Positions 1 to 9,785 of a stretch of 64,000 bases of DNA are shown here, in pieces. The first letter of the stretch is position 1, and each line of letters begins with the position of its first letter. Source of the DNA: Culex pipiens pallens (taxonomy: Eukaryota; Arthropoda; Insecta; Diptera; Culicidae); assembly GCF_016801865.2 (NCBI RefSeq), contig NC_068939.1, positions 58,327,194-58,391,193 of the forward strand, read 5' to 3'. The translations under genes were made by a program, and so were the position numbers. The notes under the pieces are model-generated. The model ran no database searches, was not told the DNA's origin, and saw only the letters and a program-made list of their open reading frames with translations.

Positions 1-182
1 TGACAGCACGACTCACCTGGGAAGGCTAGGTAAGCATAGTATTTTTTTGAGATTTGGTATCAAAAATACGAAAAACAAACTAAAGATGCAGAACAAAAAG
101 CTATTCACTTTTTATGTAAATCAATTGTTGTTATTTCAAGAATTATAAAATAAATTATATTTTCATATATATTATATTTATT

Positions 183-219
183 CTTGTTCACGATTTTGGG
201 AACTCTTTTTTCTCCGTGT
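183..219. repeat. End fragment of the CACGGAG-type MITE
   Basis: A single end reading GTTCACGATTTTGGGAAC followed by a T-run and CTCCGTG. The same end occurs in the MITE copies at 23594-23778 and 23850-23970. No partner end is visible before base 183, so this is a solo or truncated copy. The rest of 1-300 is AT-rich with no recognisable gene. Confidence 0.45.
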
Positions 220-289
220 GGACTGGTGTTATAATTCATTTTAGGACCCTTTTTTATTCAAATATTAAAACCTTATTTTTTTCACCCCT

Positions 290-360
290 TCTCTCCTGTT
301 TGACTTTGGTTAGAGTCGAGGGACATAAAGCTCTAAAAATATTTTTAAAGGCCTGAAATG
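290..360. repeat. End fragment of foldback family B
   Basis: The stretch containing GTCGAGGGACATAAAG followed by AAAATATTTTTAAAGGCC matches the terminal part of the foldback B copies near 23500 and 35330. Only one end is recognisable. 360-610 is AT-rich DNA in which I see nothing. Confidence 0.35.
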
Positions 361-609
361 CCCCTGATCGCATGAATGTTCCATATGCATTTTAATCACT
401 TTTTAGTTATGGATGTAGTTTAGTTCAAAATCGAATGCTCTTTCAAAAGAGCCTACAACATCCAGTACTTTGTTCTAGAAATCAGGAGGAAATCCAGTTT
501 TTCCGCGAAAACTTAAACCGAAGCCTTATGTGAGGGACAAACTGCAAATGCGTTTTTTCTCAGCTTGCTGTTTTTGCATATGGGACATTTATGTGAACAT
601 GGGCAATGT

Positions 610-2480
610 GAGCAGTTCTCTAGGATTTCAGTCATTCGATTTTTTTGTATTTTTTAATCCGACTGAAACTTTTTTGGTGCCTTCGGTATGCCTAAAGAAG
701 CCATTTTGCATTATAGTTTGTCCATATAATTTTCCATACAAATTTGGCAGCTGTCCATACAAAAATGATGTATGAAAATTCAAAAATCTGTATCTTTTGA
801 AGGAATTTTTTAATCGATTTGGTGTCTTCGGCAAAGTTGTAGGTATGGATACGGACTACACTGGAAAAAAATGATACACGGTAAAAAAAATTTGGTGATT
901 TTTAATTAAACTTTTTATCACTAAAACTTGATTTGCAAAAAAACACTATTTTTATTTTTTTTCATTTTTTGATATGTTTTAGAGGACATAAAATGCCAAC
1001 TTTTCAGAAATTTCCAGGTTGTGCAAAAAATCGTTGACCGAGTTATGAATTTTTTAATCAATACTGATTTTTTCAAAAAATCGAAATATTGGTCGCAAAA
1101 ATTTTTCAACTTCATTTTTCGATGTAAAATCAAATTTGCAAACAAAAAGTACTTGAGTGAAATTTTGATAAAGTGCACCGTTTTCAAGTTAAATCCATAT
1201 TTAGGGGACTTTTTTGAAAATAGTCGAGGTTTTTCATTTTTTAAAATTAGTGCACATGTTTGCCCACTTTTGAAAAAAATATTTTTGAAATGAAAATTCT
1301 CTATATTTTGCTTCTCCGGACTTTGTTGATACGACTTTTAGTTGCAGAGATATTGCAATGCAAAGGTTTAAAAACAGGAAAATTGATGTTTTCTAAGTCT
1401 CACCCAAACAGCCCACCATTTTTTAATGTCGATATCTCAGCAACTAATGGTCCGATTTTCAATGTTAATATATGAAACATTTGTGAAATTTTCCGATCTT
1501 TTCGAAAACAATATTGGAATGTTTGGCCCTTTTGAAATGTTAGTCTTGATTTGAAAATTTTGAAAATATTGTTTTCAAAAAGATCGGAAAATTTCACAAA
1601 TGTTTCATATATTAACATTGAAAATCGGACCATTAGTTGCTGAGATATTGACATTGAAAAATGGTGGGTTTTTTGGGTGAGACTTAGAAAACATCAATTT
1701 TCCTGTTTTTAAACCTTTGCATTGCAATATCTCTGCAACTAAAGGTCGTATCAACAAAGTCCGAAGAAGCAAAATATAGAGAATTTCCCAGCTTTTCAAA
1801 AATATTTTTTCCAAAAGTGGGCAAACAAATTTTAAAAAATGAAAAACTGCGACTATTTTCAAAAAAGTCCCCTAAATATGGATTTAAATTGAAAACGGTG
1901 CAGTTTATCAAAATTTCACTAAAGTACTTTTTGATTGCAAATTTGATTTTACATCAAAAAATGAAGTTGAAAAATTTTTGCGACCAATATTTCGAATTTT
2001 TGAAAAAATCAGTATTGATTAAAAAATTCATAACTCAGTCAACGATTTTTTGCACAACCTGGAAATTTCTGAAAAGTTGGCATTTTATGTCCTCTAAAAC
2101 ATATCAAAAAATAAAAAAAAATAAAAATAGTGTTTTTTTGCAAATCAAGTTTTAGTGATAAAAAGTTAAATAAAAAAATCACCAAATTTTTTTTACCGTG
2201 TATCATTTTTTTCCAGTGTATTCCGTATCCATACCTACAACTTTGCCGAAGACACCAAATCGATCATAAAATTCCTTCAAAAGATACAGATTTTTGAATT
2301 TTCATACATCATTTTTGTATGGACAGCTGCCAAATTTGTATGGAAAATTATATGGACAAACTAATGATGCAAAATGGCTTTTTTGGGCATACCGAAGGCA
2401 CCAAAAAAGTTTCAGTCGGATTAAAAAATACAAAAATTAAAATTGAAGAAAAAAGACCGATTTCGTAGAGAATTGCTCAT
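610..2480. mobile_element. Foldback element, family A, full palindromic copy
   Basis: Two arms of about 0.92 kb (610-1530 and 1560-2480) are near-perfect reverse complements around a short centre near 1545. For example GAGCAGTTCTCTAGGAT at the left end mirrors GAGAATTGCTC at the right end, and the segment with GGCAGCTGTCCATAC at 812 mirrors the one at 2320. Short open frames run through both arms, but they are AT-biased shadows with no domain. The same family recurs at 41670-43495 (full), and at 2860-3875, 33478-34640 and around the LINE at 54-58 kb (partial). No transposase is present, so it is non-autonomous or of unknown mobility. Transcription across it would give a hairpin of roughly 900 bp. 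Confidence 0.8.
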
Positions 2481-2859
2481 GTACGAGTGCTTAAATATTT
2501 TGGGACTGGATGGATCAAATTTGCTGAAAGTTGTTTGAAAGCTATTAATATTGTTACCTTGTGCAAACATAAAAACACGAAAAAAGCATTTTTAAAAAGA
2601 AATTTATAAAGTTGTTTTTGAGATTTTGTTTAGATTGAACTGTTTGAAATCGAAAATTAAAAAAATATTTTGAAGGTTTACCAAAAACAACAAATCATAA
2701 AAATCGGAAATTTCGATTATTTTTTTTTTTGATTTTTTTAAATTGTTGAATTGTGTTTCTAAATTCAACAGTATTCACTCCAAATATAGGCCAATTTAAT
2801 CAATGCAGTGTTAAAATATCGTAGAACCTGTGTAGCCCTCTCTCATTTAATTCTGCCAT

Positions 2860-3875
2860 TTTTCCAATTTTCAATGTTAAAAAATGAAACATTTGTGAAA
2901 TTTTCCTTACACTTACACTTCAAAAGGAAATAAATGTTTGGTTATTTTGTAATGTTAGTCATGTTTAAAAGAAACATTAAGATATTTTTTTTCGATGAGA
3001 TCACAAATTTTTACAAATGGTTTTTTTTTTATAAAATTGCAAATTGGACCATTTGTTGCTGAAACATTGGTAAATAAATGAGGGGCTGTTTGGGTGAGAC
3101 TTTGAAAACTTGAAATATTCCTGTTTGCTTACATTTTATTTTAGGAAATTTTCTGAACTTTTCGAAAAAAAATTTCAGGGAAGGTTATCCATTGAATCTA
3201 CATTGAAAAACTGCAATTTTTTAGTAAAAATCAAACCATATCCCATATAGACCATATCTTTGAAACGCTCCAATTTAGCAAAATTTCTGTAAAGTACTTT
3301 TCGATTACAAATTCAATTTCACATTAAAAATTGAAATCAAAAAATTGTTTGGGTAAGAAATCCCTTTTGTTTTCATTAAAAAAAATCAAAATTTGGAAGC
3401 TGTATTAAAAAATTCAAAATATAATGAATTGATCAGAAAATTCCTTTCAAAGTTACAGATTTTTTAATAATAACGTACTGTGAACCGAGGTGACATTGAC
3501 AGGATTTCAAATTATTTATGGAATATTTTCCAACTGGTTAGGTTTGTCTCAAGGTTATTATTTTTAAAACACGTACTGGGGTAGGCTAGAGACCCTAAAT
3601 AGGGAGACTGGTCCGACTTTGCTAAATATTTGGCAACGTATGTTTTTAGCTTGCCAACACTGCCAAGTTTTGCTGGTCGTGAAGGTAAATGCTCGTTTGG
3701 ATACGAGTCAAAATTGCATGAGGACTTCAATGGACAAACCATCGACACAAAATTGCTTCTTTGGTCATAGGCCCGGGAAGACCAGAAAAAAATGTGAGCC
3801 GAATAAAAAAAAAAACAAAAATTCAAAATACACAAACGTCGATTTCGTAGAAAATTTGCTAAATTGCTCGTGCTA
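2860..3875. repeat. Decayed copy of foldback family A
   Basis: Follows the intact copy in the same orientation. It retains landmarks in order: AATGTTAAAAAATGAAAC near 2873, the 'ggaccatttgttgctga' stretch near 3050, GTTTGGGTGAGACTT near 3090 and the outer end GATTTCGTAGAAAATT near 3842. Many substitutions and indels separate it from the 610-2480 copy, so it is old. It starts around the centre of the palindrome, so most of one arm is missing. Confidence 0.5.
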
Positions 3876-4503
3876 TCTTGTCGGAAGAGTATTTTGGGCA
3901 AAATTGAGTTATGAACGCCATTTTTTGCAGCTCTCAATGCCTCCTCTCCTTTTGACCTTCACATGTCTCCAAAACTGCATTTCAATCTTGAGATATTCAA
4001 CAAAACACTAAAAAAATGCATGCTATAACTCGGGACCCCGGCAACCAAATTCAAGCAAACTTTGGGACGAAAGACCAGCCAATTGGGGGTCCTACAAGAG
4101 AGCACGATTACGTTGAAGTATGTTCATGTACTTTAAAAATAAAGTGTTTTCCTTATAAATTCGTATTTAAAATTCTCTTCAGGAGTTGTTCTATATGTAT
4201 TATCACTAGTATTAATGTTAACACAAAGTAAAAAGTAAAATTTTGTTGAACAGTTTTGATCTGGGTGCCTCAGTAACAACATAAGACACACATTACTGCA
4301 TGTCGTGGAGTCTGCTCCCCAATGAGCGCTCGTTGCTACGCTACCATCTCGAACTCACTCCCTCTCTCCAAAAAAACTCTCCCTCTCCCACACTCCCAAC
4401 AATTTCAACCGAGAGCGCGAGCGAGCGACTTCTCTCCCAACCAACTCCGAGACCGTTTTTCCGCGAGCTCTGGCTTTTCCGAGCGAATTTTCCTCTTTTC
4501 GCA

Positions 4504-4510
4504 TCAGTTG
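4504..4510 (+). promoter_or_regulatory. Candidate initiator (TCAGTTG) of a TATA-less promoter
   Basis: TCAGTTG matches the arthropod initiator TCAGT, with A+1 at 4506. It lies at the start of a unique GC-richer block and follows a tract of CTCTCTCC and GAGCGAGCGA motifs (4355-4430), typical of GAGA-rich insect promoters. No TATA box lies about 30 bp upstream, and the +28 region (GGAAT) is a poor match to the downstream promoter element. The motif is short and common, so the call depends on context. Confidence 0.3.
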
Positions 4511-6356
4511 GTTGAAATTTATGCACCCGTTCGGAATCTCGCAGCGTCGGACTACGAGCAGCAGCACTAGGTACTGGGAAGCAGAAGTGCAGACAGTTCG
4601 CGCCTGTGTCGAAGACCACCACCAGCTGTGTGTGAGTGGGACTTTTTTTGGTCCGGATTATTCTGGATTTGTTTCTGGGAAGCGATTCCGTGGGAAGCTG
4701 TGTGTGCGGGGGATTCTGGAGACCCCCGCGGAACAGTCACCTGTTTCGAGTGGTGTGATGTGTGTTTTTCTGGTAGAAAGGAGAAGGATTGGTTGACAGA
4801 TTTTCCGGGGGCACATCTGTGTGAACTCTGGTGGTGGTGGTGGTGGAGTGTCCAGCAAGAATCTCTTTGCATCCATTATTGATGGGGGAGACTGCGAAGA
4901 TCCGAATGGTGCCGGAGGCCACTGGGCTGCTGAATAAATGATAGTACTTTGTCTCCTCCCAGGACCTATCCCAGCTGTGTTGGCAAATCGAGAGTCTCAA
5001 ACTTGTCGTCGAAGGTCCCGGTCCAGCATCCGACGGGCTGTTTTGCTGTGTGAGTGTCTGCGTGGAGTTGTGAGTTGGCTTTTCCCGTGGAAAATCCTGC
5101 CTGAGTCGACTGACGGCCGGGAATGATAACGCTTGAATACAATATTTTAGCCATCTGTCACGGGGCTACGACGAATCTGAAGGATTCGAGTGCCGTTTGC
5201 CGATAAGATCGCGGTATAAATCACACCAAATCGTGTGTGAGTGTGTGCCCGTGTATTTGTGTGAATTTGGTGGGGGATACATGGAAATTCTACCGAACCT
5301 GCTCTGATATCGCGCGCGCTAGAGAAGAAGAGGCCCAACTATATACGTACGCAGAGAGTTTGTGTGTAGGATTCAAAAATACATTTCACCTCACCATCAG
5401 CCGAATGTGTTGAGGTTAGAGAGTTGAAAAGTTCGGAAATCGAAGGTAAAATATACATAAAAGAAATCGAAAGCCAAAAAACGCGTTGAAGGATACACTC
5501 TTTTTCTGGGATTGAAAGAGACCTCAAGCAACCGGTCAGTGAAAGTGTTGGTGCGATCCATTTCGAGAAGGAGAAAGTGTTCCGAACGAAGAAAAAGGAA
5601 GAGTAAAGAAGAAAAACAGCATAAATCAGTGACGAAGAAGGAAAAGAGTATAGAAAAAGTGGTGAAATGAGAAAAAAATTGTAATTGTTATTGATCGAGA
5701 AGAGAGAGAAAAAAAAAGTCCAAAGAAGAAAAGCAGAATATATTAAGGCAAAGGAGTTGAGTAGTGTCGGTGTGTGTGTGCACACGATCAAAGTGAAAAG
5801 GAAACCAGCTGAAGGAAAGAGGGAAAGGAAGGAAGGAAGTGGCAAAGAATAGAGTCCAGTCTGGAAGTGATTTTGGGGTCGTGCCAACTATACATTTGCG
5901 TGAACGGGCTCGCGTCGAACCTGTAATTAATAATAATAGTGTGAGGTGAGGAAAACCCATTCGAACGTGGCAACAATTGTTTGTGTGCTGCCGCCAGTGT
6001 ACGTGTGCAAGATTAATCATCAACAACAACAACAAATATCCAACCCGAGGAAACCCCAAAGAATTTCCCTCCGTGCCAGCTCGGAAGCATCCAAACTGAG
6101 CAACAAAAAAGAAAAAAAACCAGCAACGTCAAAAAGGAAAAACTTCACTACTCTGTAGTGTTTGTGAGTGTGTAAGTGTGAGTGCGTGGGGAGGCAAAAC
6201 TGGCTGGTGTTAGTGGCTCCCCCGAGAAGAGTTTTTCTTTGCTTTAAGGTTTGGCTTCTTCCTGCATCGAGCGTCGTCGAACTCGTCGTCTCTGAGACTA
6301 CAGGTTTCCATCAGTTTCGGAAGCAAAAAAGAAAAAAAAAACGCAGAACCAGCTTG
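4506..6356 (+). other. Candidate long 5' non-coding exon of a + strand gene
   Basis: This block is unique in the window and richer in GC than its flanks. It has the texture of insect 5' leaders: CAACAACAACAACAA near 6020, many GTGTGTG tracts, purine-rich AAGAAAGAAAA tracts at 5580-5830, and short frames with no domain. An initiator-like motif sits at the left edge. A consensus donor, TTG^GTGAGTG, has its GT at 6357-6358, after which the DNA returns to AT-rich intron-like sequence. I infer transcription start near 4506 and splicing at 6356. No downstream coding exon could be identified in the window, so the gene is unnamed. It could also be a set of conserved regulatory sequences without a transcript. 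Other GTGAGTG donors (4629, 5049) allow a shorter exon. Confidence 0.35.
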
Positions 6357-6419
6357 GTGAGTGTATTAAGCAGTCAAGCGCGGCGGCTGCTGCGTAATGT
6401 TAAAAATAAGTAAATATAC

Positions 6420-7360
6420 CTCACACACATTGGGAGTTTTACCTCCCCGTGCCGACGGCTTGATCGTTGAGGAGGTGGATTTCTGTTTTCTCTCTCTCTT
6501 TTGGTTTGGTTTAGTTTAGCATAAGAATTATAATAATTATATTCATACAACCCGTCGGGGCAGAGAAAAAAAAAGTTTAGTTACTTATTGGCAGCTGGTT
6601 AGCCGGCAGGGCAGGGATGAAGCTTGGAAGGTTAACATTCAAATGAATTTAAATTTTATTACAGTTTTGTTTATATACAGTAAGAATAGAACATGTTTTG
6701 GATTAATATCAAAATTGTTCAAATCCTTTTTAATCATTGAAACAACGCAAACAGAAGGACGATCTTAGTTTGATAACTCCGATTCTTAAAAAAACATTGA
6801 TAATTCCAACGTAACAAACAAAAATAAAAAACAAAATAGTTATGTTGTATGTTGTGTTTCATGTTGATAATTATTTGGTTGTTTTAATTCAAAAACAAAG
6901 ATTCATGAGATATTTGTGAATCTTTCAACAGCACTGTTTTAACATTTTTCTTTTGGGGCTGCAAATCGGAAAAAATAATGAACTAAAATATAAATGAAGT
7001 GTAAAAAAATGAATGGTTGAAATTGAATTATTTTGAATTGATTTCATTTTTTTTAAATGCTTACGTTTTCAAATTGTTATACTTCTCGTTTTTGAGGGAA
7101 TTTGAGTATGACATAGAAATAGAGAGCATCAAACAATGCGCAAAAAATTTCGGTAAGGAAAGAAGGGCAGTGATTTTTAAGGATTTTTTTAATGGATATT
7201 GTAAACGCTGGAAATTGATGAGGAGCGGAATGTTCTTAAATTTTTTTTTTAATAATAAGTCCGAACTAAAATGAGTAATTTAAATTTGTGTTGTTTCTTT
7301 TTTCATCAATTTGATTTTTTATTACGCTTTATTAAATTTTATTGCAATGGGTAAATAAAA
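6420..7360. other. AT-rich non-coding DNA, nothing recognised
   Basis: Intron-like sequence directly after the candidate donor. 6420-6620 keeps some of the unique, mixed-base texture (CCCGTCGGGGCAG near 6550). From 6640 on it is AT-rich with only short random open frames. No repeat family seen elsewhere in the window was recognised. Confidence 0.4.
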
Positions 7361-7367
7361 GGCATAA

Positions 7368-7700
7368 AACCTAACAATGCTGATACAAATTTTATTTGAA
7401 GTTTTTTTCTCCCCTCCCCCTCCCCTTCTTCAAAGTTGAAAAATCAGGGGCCAACATTTTTCTCTGAAAACCTCTAAATTTCATTGGAAATTTTAGGTGC
7501 TATCAACCGTTATCAATTGAAAATACATTCCCCTGCGTTTAGAATTATTTTCAGCATTTTTGGGTTTTACTCAAAAATCTTTTTGGTTTCGCCAATTTTT
7601 TTTGTTGAAAACTAATATAGATTGCAAAACAACAGAAATGAAATAAAATGCATTTTAAAACACTTTTTCCATTCATATTTTATTATTGGTGTTCTCAAAA
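7368..7700. repeat. Foldback family B, partial copy
   Basis: Begins near GCTGATACAAATTTTATTT, continues through a pyrimidine run CCCCTCCCCCTCCCC, then the family landmarks CAGGGGCCAACATTTTT and CCCCTGCGTTTAGAATTA (near 7531). The same order is seen at 23059-23546 and 35308-35786. The far end is worn and its boundary approximate. Confidence 0.5.
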
Positions 7701-7908
7701 TTCAAAGTTTATTAATAGTTCAAAAAGTTTAAATTGATAAAAAATTATAAATGAGCATTATGAAATGTTTCCAAACAGTAGTTTTCAATCAATTTTACTT
7801 GTTTTTCAATAAAAATTTGAGTATCTACCAACCAAAAAACTTAAAAAAAAGCACCAGCCTTACGTGTTTTTGTGGCTTTGCATTGTTACTTTTCAGAGTG
7901 TCACAATA

Positions 7909-8107
7909 CAGTCCAGACTCGATTATCCGAAGTTTGATTATCTGAAGGTTTTTATGGGACTTCGGATAATCGAATCATGAAAAAATATATTTCTTGTTTT
8001 TTTTTTTACTTTAAACAACAAAATCGAGTTATGCGATCCCATTTTAGTCATATTTGAATGTTTGATTGTCTGTTAAATAAAAAAAATGGATAGTCGAGTC
8101 TGGACTG
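7909..8107. mobile_element. Pogo/Tigger-like MITE, 199 bp
   Basis: Terminal inverted repeats CAGTCCAGACTCGATTATCC (left) and, reverse-complemented, CAGTCCAGACTCGACTATCC (right) differ at one of 20 positions. The start CAGT..., the motif ACTCGATTATCCGA and a TA directly before the left end (7907-7908) fit pogo-like Tc1/mariner non-autonomous elements. The right flank reads AG, so the expected second TA has mutated. No coding capacity. Decayed relatives with GATTATCCGAA lie near 22035-22320 and 25535. Confidence 0.75.
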
Positions 8108-8301
8108 AGTCTGAACACTTTTTATTATTTATTTTTTTTTGATGCATTTGTTTTTGTGGATTGTTGGGATTTAAAAAAAAGGTGCTGCTCATCAAACAAA
8201 TATCTTGTTTAATGAAATCATTGAGTTCAATTTAAAGCTTTTTCGTAAAACATCTAAGCAACAATTCAGAAATAATTTTGCAATCATTTTTTTGCACCCT
8301 G

Positions 8302-8373
8302 AAAGGCGTGGCTGAATGGTTACGCTATTCGCTTTTTAAGCGGAAGGTTCTGGGTTCGATTCCCATCTGCTCC
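8302..8373 (+). mobile_element. tRNA-like SINE head (TTT anticodon loop), fragment
   Basis: A-box-like GTGGCTGAATGGTTACGC and a perfect B box GGTTCGATTCC are present. The anticodon stem TTCGC/GCGGA encloses TTTTTAA, reading TTT (Lys-like). The acceptor ends do not pair well, and a closely related copy with a different anticodon lies on the minus strand at 59895-59970. This is therefore a SINE head rather than a functional tRNA gene. Confidence 0.55.
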
Positions 8374-8431
8374 TATTGATAATTTATGGAAAGAAGGAAT
8401 TGTAAACACTTAATATGAACGCAAAATTCAT

Positions 8432-8512
8432 TAGCTCTCGCGGCGGGGTTCAATCCCCTGTCCTAAGGGTCAGCAGTCAAAATGCTAACCACCAGACCAT
8501 CGAGGCTTAGTT
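8432..8512 (-). mobile_element. tRNA-like SINE fragment, minus strand
   Basis: Read on the minus strand it starts GCCTCGATGGTCTGGTGG, an A-box-like sequence, followed by an anticodon-like ACTGCTGA loop and a degenerate T arm GGGGATTGAACCCC. It lies about 60 bp from the plus-strand tRNA-like head at 8302. The T loop is one base short and the acceptor weak, so it is a decayed SINE. Confidence 0.4.
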
Positions 8513-8642
8513 GGCTAGAAGAATCAAGAATGCTATAAGAATCCAAGAAACTTTATTGGAATGTGTCAACCTAAGATCAGGACAATGCAATATTGAATGC
8601 AAGTTGAATTCAAGGAATTACTGGTTGCATAATTGTTGGGCG

Positions 8643-8980
8643 CAGGGATGGAATAATCATAAAAAAATCAATTTCGCTAGCGAACTTTCTTCACCCACGA
8701 AAGAGAGAGGAGGCAAATCACGCAAAAGAAAATCGTTCCCGAAATTCTTCAAGAAAAACAATTGGCTGAGGATTTTTTTGGATCGTTTTTCGACGTGTAA
8801 CGTTACACTTGCAAGTGTAGTAGTGAAAAAGATGTTCCGCCGAATAATCAAGATGATGATTTTTTTAGATTCCTTTTACCGATCTTTCGTGCGCGAGAGA
8901 GGAGAGCCATGCTCCCGTCGGATTTTTTCTCTTGATGAACGTCCAATGATTTTCTTTTGATGATGATTATTCCATCGCTG
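8643..8980. mobile_element. hAT-like MITE with perfect 8-bp target duplication
   Basis: Terminal inverted repeats CAGGGATGGAATAATCAT (left) and CAGCGATGGAATAATCATCA (right, reverse-complemented) differ at one base in the shared 18. The 8 bases before the left end (8635-8642) and after the right end (8981-8988) are both GTTGGGCG. An exact 8-bp duplication and CAG termini are hallmarks of hAT-superfamily insertions. At 338 bp with no transposase it is non-autonomous. The 149-codon open frame across it is a shadow. Confidence 0.85.
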
Positions 8981-9147
8981 GTTGGGCGAATATCGAACTT
9001 TCAACAACATCACTTACCACGGTGAATCCTGGCTTCACACCCATCGTACTAACCCCCTGGAAACTCACGCGATACTTTGTCGAAGATTTACCGGTCTTCG
9101 CCATTGACGGACTAATAATATTTCCCCGTGATCTTACCACTGGTCGT

Positions 9148-9391
9148 GGCCGGCGCTGAGATTGACTAGCATGATAGGGACGCTTCCGCCTCGTAAGCGG
9201 TAGATCGGGGTTCGAATCCCGGCTCGGACCAACACAACTGGTGATCTTTTCCCTTCTGGATTCGATTGCTTAGTAAAGGGAAGGTAGTGTATCGTCACAA
9301 ATGATCGGTTCCTACTCTTCATCTGTGGTCCATGGAGCAATTCTTGGAGGACCTGGTCAATAACAGAGTAGCAACTACGGGTAGACACCAA
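9148..9391 (+). mobile_element. tRNA-derived SINE (CGT loop), full-length-like copy
   Basis: The tRNA-like head has an anticodon arm CCGC-CTCGTAA-GCGG (CGT, Thr-like) and a B box GGTTCGAATCC. It is followed by the body ACAACTGGTGATCTTTTCC and about 150 bp of tRNA-unrelated sequence ending near CGGGTAGACACC. The head and start of the body recur at 33127-33235, which defines a family. The D-arm half is unusual (GACTAGCATGATAGGG against GTAGCCTAGTGG in the other copy), so this copy is partly decayed. Confidence 0.6.
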
Positions 9392-9414
9392 TATTTAAAT
9401 TTTTGTTTTAAATT

Positions 9415-9512
9415 TAAAAAAAATTTTTGCCCCTGATTTTTCGGGACGACTTTGAAGGGGGTTGGGCGACATAAACTTTGATAAATATTTGCAACAGCCT
9501 TATTGTTTTATA
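9415..9512. repeat. Foldback family B, solo end
   Basis: Contains GCCCCTGATTTTTCGGG, a G-run, then ACATAAACTTTGATAAATATTTGCAAC in pieces, matching one end of the copies at 23059-23546 and 35308-35786. No partner arm is seen before the assembly gap. Confidence 0.45.
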
Positions 9513-9685
9513 AACATATCCAGTCATAATGTATTATTGTTTAATTAAATGCTTTAGAGTAGCAAACAATCATATATTGAAAATAATTCCGCTGGAAGAT
9601 TTTCCAGGATATAAGATTGTGAAGGAGAGTGTGATGTGCATACTTAACACTGGAACGCCCAACGCATGTTCAACTTACACGGACG

Positions 9686-9785
9686 NNNNNNNNNNNNNNN
9701 NNNNNNNNNNNNNNNNNNNNNNNNNNNNNNNNNNNNNNNNNNNNNNNNNNNNNNNNNNNNNNNNNNNNNNNNNNNNNNNNNNNNN
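9686..9785. other. Assembly gap (100 N)
   Basis: Exactly 100 undetermined bases, the conventional size for a gap of unknown length. It directly abuts the start of the satellite-bearing transposon at 9786, so the assembler probably broke at this repeat. The open frame that spans it is not meaningful. Confidence 0.99.

Noticed and set aside
5339..5887. 182-codon hydrophobic minus-strand frame, possible membrane protein
   Set aside because: It is the complement of purine-rich leader-like tracts (AAGAAAGAAAA), which read as Phe/Leu/Ser; no signal or family, and it overlaps other frames.
8302..8373. Functional tRNA-Lys gene
   Set aside because: Acceptor stem does not pair properly and a sister copy with a different anticodon forms part of a SINE at 59895-59970.
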